Below are positions 1 to 5,753 of a stretch of DNA of 10,092 nt, in pieces (the first letter of the stretch is position 1; every line of letters starts with the position of its first letter). The notes under the pieces are model-generated. The model made no database searches and was not told the DNA's origin. It was given only the letters and a program-made list of their open reading frames with translations. The translations under genes were made by a program, and so were the position numbers. Location of the stretch: NCBI GenBank assembly GCA_938033975.1, contig CALHKJ010000087.1, positions 1 to 10,092 of the forward strand. The letters are read 5' to 3'. Source of the stretch: an uncultured Saprospiraceae bacterium (GTDB lineage Bacteria > Bacteroidota > Bacteroidia > Chitinophagales > Saprospiraceae).

Positions 1-1
1 G

Positions 2-748
2 CTTACTGAAATAAATCAAAGTGGTGCAGACATGATAAGTTTAGAACAACTCGCTAGTCATTCTTCTGGACTTCCAGTTATGCCTGATTCATTTTGGGAT
101 TCTGGCTATGATGAACAAAACCCATACATTGATTTTGGTAAAGATGATTTGATAAGTTATTTAGAATCAGAAATTTCAGTTGATACAGCTTTGGTCAACA
201 AATTTAATTACTCAAATATTGGAATGAGTATTCTTGGACATATCCTTGAAGAAATTCATCAGAAGAAATATGAAACGCTGCTACAGGAAATGATTTTCAC
301 TCCTCTCGACATGAATAATACAAGCTTGGATAGATTAAGCATGCAAGACCGTTTGGTGACAGGATTGAAATTAGATGGAAGCCAAGGACAAAATTGGGAT
401 TTAGAAGCAGTGAAACCTGCAGGAGGTATATATTCGACCTCAGAAGACCTTGTGAAATATTTTCAGGCTTGCTTTCAGGTTGATAATAAAGAATTTGACT
501 TTCAGGTGCAACCGATCACAAAGAGAAACAAATCGATGGACCAAGCTTTAGGATGGATGATCATCAATTCCAAATCGGGTGATAAATATTATTGCCATGC
601 AGGAGGCACAGGTGCTTATTCTACCATGGCCGTGATGAACAAAACATCAAAGAATGCTATTATACTCTTATCTAATATTGAAACAGAGGACAGCTCGATT
701 GATTTGTTTGCTTTCAAGTTGATGAAAGAACTGAATAGCTTAGAATAA
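2..748 (+). CDS. Serine hydrolase, beta-lactamase (class C / penicillin-binding) family, 5' truncated by window edge
   Basis: The reading frame is open from base 2, so the Met at 32 is internal and the true start lies outside the window. Seen, counting from that Met: a family-typical LEQLASHSSGLP segment at residues 4-15, the Y-S-N triad of class C enzymes at 60-62, and an HAGGTG segment at 189-194 where the family has its KTG or HxG box before the last beta strand. The nucleophile motif SxxK normally lies about 30 residues before the LASHSSGLP segment and is therefore outside the window, so activity cannot be judged. Family members are D-Ala-D-Ala carboxypeptidases, esterases, peptidases or beta-lactamases, usually exported; the real substrate is unknown. 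The nudix gene begins 10 bases after the stop, which suggests co-transcription. The family call is strong; any claim of antibiotic resistance would be unsupported. Confidence 0.9.
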   Translation, partial: LTEINQSGADMISLEQLASHSSGLPVMPDSFWDSGYDEQNPYIDFGKDDLISYLESEISVDTALVNKFNYSNIGMSILGHILEEIHQKKYETLLQEMIFTPLDMNNTSLDRLSMQDRLVTGLKLDGSQGQNWDLEAVKPAGGIYSTSEDLVKYFQACFQVDNKEFDFQVQPITKRNKSMDQALGWMIINSKSGDKYYCHAGGTGAYSTMAVMNKTSKNAIILLSNIETEDSSIDLFAFKLMKELNSLE

Positions 749-758
749 ATAAAATTAA

Positions 759-1187
759 ATGAAAAGACCAGGTGTAGGTGTTGGCGTGATCATACAAAAT
801 CGCAAAAATGAAATTCTTATTGGAAAAAGAAAAGGAGATTTTGCTCCTTACTACTCTATCCCTGGAGGTCACTTAGAAAATGGTGAAACTTTTGAAGAAG
901 CAGCTATTAAAGAAATATTTGAAGAAACTGGTTTGGTAATTAAAAAGCCGAAGGTCATTGCTGTCACCAACAATCTAAGAACCTATCGAGATGAAAATAA
1001 GCATTACATTTCTGTATGCGTATTCACAAATGAATTTACAGGTCATTGCGAAATTAAAGAACCTGAAAAGTGTGAAGAATGGATTTGGTGCGACATTGAC
1101 AAGATTCCTCAGCCGCATTTTGATGCCAGTGAATATGCCATTGATTGTTTTAAATCTGGCAAATTTTATATAGAAAATCAGAAGTAA
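759..1187 (+). CDS. Nudix hydrolase, NUDT15 (MTH2)-like nucleotide diphosphatase
   Basis: This complete 142-residue protein is the usual size for a single Nudix domain. The N-terminus RPGVGVGVII (3-12) followed by IGKRKG (21-26), the PGGHLENGE stretch (35-43) and a late EPEKCEEW segment resemble NUDT15/MTH2, whose members hydrolyse nucleoside triphosphates, including oxidised or modified dNTPs, to monophosphates. The Nudix box (GX5EX7REUXEEXGU) runs from G37 to about V60: G37, E43, E52, E55, E56 and G58 are in place, but the usual Arg before the first metal-binding Glu is Lys51. The metal-binding glutamates are intact, so the enzyme is probably active. It is cytoplasmic, with no signal peptide. 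The start lies 10 bases after the upstream hydrolase stop in an A-rich stretch without a Shine-Dalgarno sequence, consistent with a two-gene unit. Substrate preference is inferred from resemblance only. Confidence 0.92.
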   Translation: MKRPGVGVGVIIQNRKNEILIGKRKGDFAPYYSIPGGHLENGETFEEAAIKEIFEETGLVIKKPKVIAVTNNLRTYRDENKHYISVCVFTNEFTGHCEIKEPEKCEEWIWCDIDKIPQPHFDASEYAIDCFKSGKFYIENQK

Positions 1188-1227
1188 AAATTCGAACTGC
1201 CCACGATATAACTAAGCTAATGCCCTA

Positions 1228-1251
1228 TTCAAGCCTTCATTCTAGCTTGAA
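1228..1251. repeat. Short inverted repeat after the nudix gene
   Basis: TTCAAGC (1228-1234) and GCTTGAA (1245-1251) form a perfect 7-bp stem with a 10-base loop, 40 bases after the nudix stop. No T-run follows on the plus strand, so it is not a standard intrinsic terminator. It may help end or stabilise the upstream transcript, or be chance in AT-rich spacer. Confidence 0.3.
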
Positions 1252-1391
1252 AACCAGGTTAATTATGTTAAAATGAGCTACTTCTACTCGATAGTTGTTT
1301 CTAAAAAAAGCCTTGACAAGGCAAAATATAAAGCTTAAAGCAGTTTTTTCATGAACATATAAGAATCTATGCTATATCTTCCTATCCTAGA

Positions 1392-1423
1392 TGTGCATTT
1401 AATCTCCTAAAAAGCTATTTTTG
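1392..1423 (+). promoter_or_regulatory. Candidate Bacteroidota-type promoter for aconitase
   Basis: TATTTTTG at 1416-1423 matches the Bacteroidota -7 element TAnnTTTG exactly. TGTG at 1392-1395, one base off the -33 TTTG element, lies 20 bases upstream, within the accepted spacing. Transcription would start near 1430 and give a leader of about 30 bases before the aconitase ATG at 1459. The match to the known consensus is seen; promoter activity is inferred. It is the best promoter match I found in the window. Confidence 0.55.
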
Positions 1424-1458
1424 CACAGATTTTCTTAATAAATATAAAAAAGTAGTTT

Positions 1459-3735
1459 ATGGCATTCGATATTGCAATGATTAAGGAGCACTATGAGCGT
1501 TTACCTGAAAAAATTAAAAAAATAAAAGAAACTCTAGGTCGTCCATTAACCTTAGCTGAAAAGATTCTTTATGCACACCTTCACGAAGATTCTCCTTTAG
1601 CAAATTATGGCCGTGGAAAAGACTATGTCTTTTATGCTCCCGATAGAGTTGCAATGCAAGATGCGACGGCTCAAATGGCTTTGCTTCAATTTATGATGGC
1701 TGGAAAAGACAAAGTTGCTGTTCCTTCAACAGTACACTGTGATCACCTAATTCAAGCCAAAATAGGCGCTGATGCGGATCTTCAACATGCTATAAATACA
1801 AGTAATGAGGTTTTTAATTTCTTAGAATCTGTTTCAGATAAATATGGTATTGGATTTTGGAAACCTGGTGCTGGAATTATTCACCAAGTGGTACTTGAAA
1901 ATTATGCATTCCCTGGAGGAATGATGATTGGAACAGATAGCCACACAGTAAATGCAGGTGGACTTGGAATGGTTGCTATTGGAGTAGGTGGAGCAGATGC
2001 TGTTGACGTGATGGCTGGTATGGCTTGGGAATTAAAGAATCCAAAATTAATTGGTGTCAAATTGACTGGAAAACTTTCAGGATGGACTGCACCAAAAGAT
2101 GTTATTCTCAGAGTTGCAGAAATATTAACTGCAAAAGGAGGAACAGGTGCCATTGTAGAATATTTTGGAGAAGGAGCAATTAACATGAGTTGCACTGGTA
2201 AAGGAACTATTTGTAACATGGGAGCCGAGATAGGAGCAACTACTTCTACATTTGGTTACGACGAATCAATGGATAGATATTTAAGAGCAACAGAAAGAGC
2301 AGAAATTGCAGATCTTGCCAATGGTGTAAAAGAACATCTAACTGCAGATCCTGAATGTTATGCCAACCCTGAAAAATACTTTGATCAAGTTATCGAGATC
2401 AATTTATCAGAACTTAAGCCTAGATTAAACGGTCCTTTTTCTCCAGATATCTCAACGCATGCTGGAAAGGATATGAACAAAAGAGCAACTGAAAATAATT
2501 GGCCCCTTGAAGTAGAATGGGGACTAATCGGATCTTGCACAAACTCTTCTTATGAAGATTTATCACGAGCTGCCTCCATTGCCAAACAAGCTATTGAAAA
2601 AGGTCTTACGACAAAATCAGAGTTTGGAATCAACCCAGGCTCAGAGCAAGTAAGATTTACAGCAGAAAGAGATGGAATCATTGGTCTGTTTGAAAAGCTA
2701 AATGCCAAAATATTCACGAATGCGTGTGGACCATGCATTGGACAATGGGCCAGATATAAAGATCCTATGAATGGGCCGAAAAATAGTATAGTACACTCAT
2801 TCAATAGAAACTTTGCGAAAAGAGCAGATGGTAATCCAAACACACATGCTTTTGTCGCATCACCAGAATTGGTAGCTGCAATAGCGATTGCAGGTAGATT
2901 AGATTTTAATCCAGAAACCGACACTCTAATCAATGATAAAGGAGAAGAAGTAAGATTAGAAGAACCTACTGGATATGAGTTACCACCAAATGGTTTTGAT
3001 GTAGAAGACAGAGGTTACAATGCTCCCGCTGAAGATGGAAGTGGTATCGAAGTTGTTGTAAACCCGGATTCAAAAAGATTACAATTACTAACTCCATTTA
3101 AAACAATTACACAGGATAGTATGATGGATATGCGTATCCTGATTAAGACCAAAGGTAAGTGTACAACAGATCACATTTCTATGGCTGGACCTTGGTTGAC
3201 TTATAGAGGTCACCTAGAAAATATATCAGACAACTGCTATACTGGAGCTATCAACTTTTACAATGATGAAGCCAATAAGGTTTTCAATGTTGAAAAAAAT
3301 GAATACATGGCTGTTCCAGATTCAGCAAGATATTATCAGTCAAATGGAATTGCGACAGTGGTATTTGGAGAAGAAAACCTTGGAGAAGGATCTTCTAGAG
3401 AACATGCAGCTATGGAACCAAGATTCTTAGGCGTAAATGCTGTTATCGTTAAATCATTTGCTCGTATCCATGAAACAAATTTAAAAAAGCAAGGAATGCT
3501 TGCATTGACTTTTGTTGACAAGTCGGATTACGACAAGGTAAGACAAGATGATAAAGTGTCCATTCCTAACTTTAGTGAAATGGCACCTGGTAAGACTCTT
3601 ACCGTAAGACTGGATCATGCGGATGGCACTAGTGATTCTTTTGAAGTAAATCACTCTTACAACGCAGCACAGATCGAATGGGTAAGAGCAGGTTCTGCTT
3701 TGAATAAAATTAGACAAGATGCTGGAGTAGCTTAA
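1459..3735 (+). CDS. acn: Aconitate hydratase, mitochondrial type
   Basis: Aconitase interconverts citrate and isocitrate through cis-aconitate in the TCA cycle, using a cytoplasmic [4Fe-4S] cluster. The protein is complete at 758 residues, the size of mitochondrial-type aconitase and clearly shorter than AcnA/IRP1 (about 890). The three cluster cysteines are present: Cys360 in GSCTNSS, and Cys423 and Cys426 in NACGPCIGQW. Substrate-site segments are also present: QDAT (67-70), HCDH (93-96), GTDSHT (158-163) and the swivel-domain loop GSSREHAAMEPR (644-655). Domains 1-3 occupy roughly residues 30-500 and the swivel domain 4 roughly 550-758. The ATG at 1459 gives the expected N-terminus and has a promoter candidate just upstream; no Shine-Dalgarno is visible. 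A strong terminator follows, so the gene appears monocistronic. I see no truncation or missing ligand. Function is near certain. Confidence 0.98.
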   Translation: MAFDIAMIKEHYERLPEKIKKIKETLGRPLTLAEKILYAHLHEDSPLANYGRGKDYVFYAPDRVAMQDATAQMALLQFMMAGKDKVAVPSTVHCDHLIQAKIGADADLQHAINTSNEVFNFLESVSDKYGIGFWKPGAGIIHQVVLENYAFPGGMMIGTDSHTVNAGGLGMVAIGVGGADAVDVMAGMAWELKNPKLIGVKLTGKLSGWTAPKDVILRVAEILTAKGGTGAIVEYFGEGAINMSCTGKGTICNMGAEIGATTSTFGYDESMDRYLRATERAEIADLANGVKEHLTADPECYANPEKYFDQVIEINLSELKPRLNGPFSPDISTHAGKDMNKRATENNWPLEVEWGLIGSCTNSSYEDLSRAASIAKQAIEKGLTTKSEFGINPGSEQVRFTAERDGIIGLFEKLNAKIFTNACGPCIGQWARYKDPMNGPKNSIVHSFNRNFAKRADGNPNTHAFVASPELVAAIAIAGRLDFNPETDTLINDKGEEVRLEEPTGYELPPNGFDVEDRGYNAPAEDGSGIEVVVNPDSKRLQLLTPFKTITQDSMMDMRILIKTKGKCTTDHISMAGPWLTYRGHLENISDNCYTGAINFYNDEANKVFNVEKNEYMAVPDSARYYQSNGIATVVFGEENLGEGSSREHAAMEPRFLGVNAVIVKSFARIHETNLKKQGMLALTFVDKSDYDKVRQDDKVSIPNFSEMAPGKTLTVRLDHADGTSDSFEVNHSYNAAQIEWVRAGSALNKIRQDAGVA

Positions 3736-3758
3736 TACTTTAGCACCAAAATATATGT

Positions 3759-3790
3759 AAAGGCCGTCTATATCAGATGGCTTTTTTTTT
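3759..3790 (+). terminator. Intrinsic terminator of the aconitase gene
   Basis: GCCGTCT (3763-3769) pairs with AGATGGC (3775-3781), a 7-bp stem containing one G-T pair and a 5-base loop, immediately followed by nine T residues (3782-3790). The A bases before the stem can extend pairing into the T-run. It lies 24 bases after the aconitase stop codon and would isolate that gene from the transporter gene downstream. Confidence 0.88.
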
Positions 3791-3875
3791 ATGCCCCACT
3801 TTTTCTTTTTTAAGCTTTCGCCAAATGTGACACGGATTCCAAAGACCAAAACGCTTCAGTTTGGCAATCTTAAAA

Positions 3876-3892
3876 TTATCTTCAAAAGATAA
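3876..3892. promoter_or_regulatory. Inverted repeat upstream of the transporter gene, possible operator
   Basis: TTATCTT (3876-3882) and AAGATAA (3886-3892) form a perfect 7-bp inverted repeat with a 3-base centre, ending 24 bases before the transporter ATG. A wider GCCAAA (3820-3825) / TTTGGC (3860-3865) pair lies upstream. Position would suit an operator or leader hairpin for the two-gene transporter/ctlX unit, but such repeats also arise by chance in AT-rich spacer. I could not place a good -33/-7 promoter here, and I see no preQ1 riboswitch core. Confidence 0.25.
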
Positions 3893-3916
3893 ATTCCAAA
3901 TTCATTAACTTGTTGT

Positions 3917-4702
3917 ATGACTTCAGTTTTAAAGAGCAAGGCTACCAAATTATTTCTCGTTTTAGCGGGCTTCTTTGTATGCAATGCTTTGGTAGCAGAA
4001 ATGATAGGAACCAAAATATTTTCCTTAGAAAAAGTATTTGGAATCGATCCTATGAATTGGACTATACTAGGAGTGCAGGATCTTGGCTTTAACCTTACAG
4101 CAGGGGTGCTGCTATGGCCAGTTGTATTTGTCATGACGGATATCATCAATGAATATTATGGAGCAAAAGGAGTTAAGTTCCTAAGCTACATGACTTCGGG
4201 ATTGATCTTATTTGCTTTCGCCATTATCTTTTTAGCCATCGCCCTACCCCCTAATGATTGGTGGACTAACATAAGTGGAATCTCTGATGACTCAAATAAG
4301 AGCTTAGCCAATATGAATTTGGCATTTCAAAAAATATTTGGTCAGGGTTTATGGATTATCATTGGTTCTTTGGTGGCATTTTTAGTAGGTCAAATTGTAG
4401 ATGTTTTTGTTTTCCAAAAAATCAAACAAAAGACAGGTGAATCAAAGATATGGCTGAGAGCTACCGGCTCTACCCTAGTATCTCAATTTATAGATAGCTT
4501 CATTGTTCTTTTTATTGCATTTTATATCGGTGCAGATTGGGAATTAGTTCGAGTTATCTCAGTCGGAATTGTCAATTACATTTACAAATTTGGCGTCGCT
4601 ATTTTATTAACTCCTGTCATTTACCTTGCTCACCATTTAATTGATTCTTATCTTGGCGACAACTTAGCGAATCAATTGAAAGAAGAAGCTTTATTAAAAT
4701 AA
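3917..4702 (+). CDS. yhhQ: Queuosine precursor transporter, VUT/YhhQ family
   Basis: YhhQ-family proteins (Vut_1, formerly DUF165) are inner-membrane carriers that take up queuosine precursors such as preQ0/preQ1 or queuine for tRNA modification. This one is complete at 261 residues and dominated by hydrophobic segments, at about 11-30, 60-75, 88-110, 145-167, 186-205 and 210-240. Seen family motifs: the acidic TDIINEYYG (74-82), GQ..D...F (158-166), LRATGSTLVSQFIDS (180-194) and YKF..A...TP..Y (223-236). The N-terminus before the first helix is short, and the ATG at 3917 lies after the aconitase terminator, which supports this start. ctlX follows after only 2 bases, so both are probably on one mRNA. 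The family is secure; the precise substrate is inferred from studied members. A second, shorter frame overlapping the start is a shadow. Confidence 0.92.
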   Translation: MTSVLKSKATKLFLVLAGFFVCNALVAEMIGTKIFSLEKVFGIDPMNWTILGVQDLGFNLTAGVLLWPVVFVMTDIINEYYGAKGVKFLSYMTSGLILFAFAIIFLAIALPPNDWWTNISGISDDSNKSLANMNLAFQKIFGQGLWIIIGSLVAFLVGQIVDVFVFQKIKQKTGESKIWLRATGSTLVSQFIDSFIVLFIAFYIGADWELVRVISVGIVNYIYKFGVAILLTPVIYLAHHLIDSYLGDNLANQLKEEALLK

Positions 4703-4704
4703 AT

Positions 4705-5622
4705 ATGCGTCAAATTACGAATACGCTTTTAATGATCCGACCAGCAATGTTTGGATACAACGAAGAAACAGCCGAAAGCAATTCCTTCCAAAAAAATGAT
4801 GCTACCCCGGCTCAAGAAGTTCACAATAATGCTCTGCAAGAATTTGACAGAATGGTCAAGCTTCTTCAAGATCATAAGATCAATGTCTTAGTCATTAATG
4901 ATACTCCAGAACCAAGAACTCCAGATGCTATTTTTCCAAACAATTGGATCAGCACGCACGAAAATAAAATTCTGATTACCTATGCAATGGAGTCTCCGAT
5001 TCGAAGGTTGGAATTAAGAGAAGATATATTAAGGAAGCTAGAAGATCTCTTTGGATTCAACAAAGAATATAATTTTCAACATTATATAGTTGAAGATGGT
5101 CTCGCTTTAGAAGGGACTGGCAGCATGATATTAGATCGTGAAAATAGGATTTGCTATGCTTGCCTTTCATCACGCACCGATATTCAATTGCTATCTAAGT
5201 TTGGAATTCTCATGGATTATACCATAGTTTACTTCCACGCTTCAGATGAAAATGAAAACCCAATTTATCATACGAATGTCATGATGGCCCTTGGAGAGGA
5301 ACTTGTCATCATCTGCTTGGAAGCCATAAAAAATGAGGAAGAAAGAAAGACTGTTGAAAACATTCTGAAAAAAACTGACAAAAGCATTATAGAGATTACT
5401 CTAGATCAAGTCAATCAATTTGCCGGCAATATGCTTGAATTAAGATCTGAAGATCTTACAAGATATTTAGTCATGTCCTCTACTGCAAAAAAATCACTTA
5501 CTCATGAGCAAATTGAAAGAATTGAAAGCTATAGTCAGATTCTAGAAATCGAAATTCCCACTATTGAAAAATACGGTGGAGGCAGTGTCCGATGTATGAT
5601 GGCAGAAATATTTAGTCCTTAA
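4705..5622 (+). CDS. ctlX: CtlX-type citrulline utilization / arginine deiminase-related hydrolase
   Basis: This complete 305-residue protein belongs to the amidinotransferase/arginine deiminase (guanidine-modifying enzyme) superfamily, FN0238/CtlX branch. CtlX has been linked to citrulline utilisation; the chemistry is an attack by a cysteine on a guanidino or ureido carbon. Seen: the N-terminal signature MIRPAMFGYNEETAESN (10-26), DAIFPNNWISTH (74-85) with an acidic substrate-site residue, LEGTGS (135-140), the catalytic His in YHTNVM (188-193) and the catalytic Cys297 in GGGSVRC (291-297) near the C-terminus. All expected catalytic positions are filled. It is cytoplasmic, with no signal peptide. 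The ATG lies 2 bases after the yhhQ stop, so translation is probably coupled. No arginine or ornithine gene is next to it here, so the context does not confirm the pathway. The superfamily is near certain; the citrulline role is by resemblance. Confidence 0.9.
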   Translation: MRQITNTLLMIRPAMFGYNEETAESNSFQKNDATPAQEVHNNALQEFDRMVKLLQDHKINVLVINDTPEPRTPDAIFPNNWISTHENKILITYAMESPIRRLELREDILRKLEDLFGFNKEYNFQHYIVEDGLALEGTGSMILDRENRICYACLSSRTDIQLLSKFGILMDYTIVYFHASDENENPIYHTNVMMALGEELVIICLEAIKNEEERKTVENILKKTDKSIIEITLDQVNQFAGNMLELRSEDLTRYLVMSSTAKKSLTHEQIERIESYSQILEIEIPTIEKYGGGSVRCMMAEIFSP

Positions 5623-5688
5623 AGGAATTCTCTACATTCCCAGCAATAATTTTAACCAATTCTAAAGATTTATCAGGGATTTAATCAC

Positions 5689-5743
5689 TGCCAACAAATT
5701 CAAAAAATCATATATTTGGCATACCTAATTTATGGTATAACCA
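5689..5743 (+). promoter_or_regulatory. Spacer with weak promoter-like and inverted-repeat elements before the lamin-tail gene
   Basis: TTTG at 5715-5718 lies 17 bases before TATAACCA (5736-5743), a poor match to the Bacteroidota TAnnTTTG box. Two inverted repeats overlap it: TGCCAA (5689-5694) / TTGGCA (5716-5721), and ATACC (5721-5725) / GGTAT (5734-5738). The 131-base gap after ctlX suggests the secreted protein has its own promoter, but none of these elements is convincing alone. Confidence 0.25.
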
Positions 5744-5753
5744 AAACAGAGAT

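Noticed and set aside
1310..1322. GCCTTGACAAGGC palindrome with an A-run on its left, read as a minus-strand terminator
   Set aside because: A stem of 5 bp with a T-run on the minus strand fits the form, but no minus-strand gene lies upstream of it; kept only as part of the spacer observation.
1273..1338. 21-codon plus-strand ORF in the spacer before aconitase
   Set aside because: Too short to judge, no ribosome binding site, no recognisable family; not supported as a gene.
3481..3849. 122-codon minus-strand ORF overlapping the aconitase 3' end
   Set aside because: It lies antisense to conserved aconitase coding sequence and runs through the terminator; its protein has no recognisable features.
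3791..3916. preQ1 riboswitch upstream of the queuosine-precursor transporter
   Set aside because: I looked for the preQ1-I type stem and A-rich tail and found no match; only simple inverted repeats are visible.
5623..5660. Intrinsic terminator after ctlX
   Set aside because: GGAAT/ATTCC gives only a 5-bp stem and no proper T-run follows, so it was not annotated.
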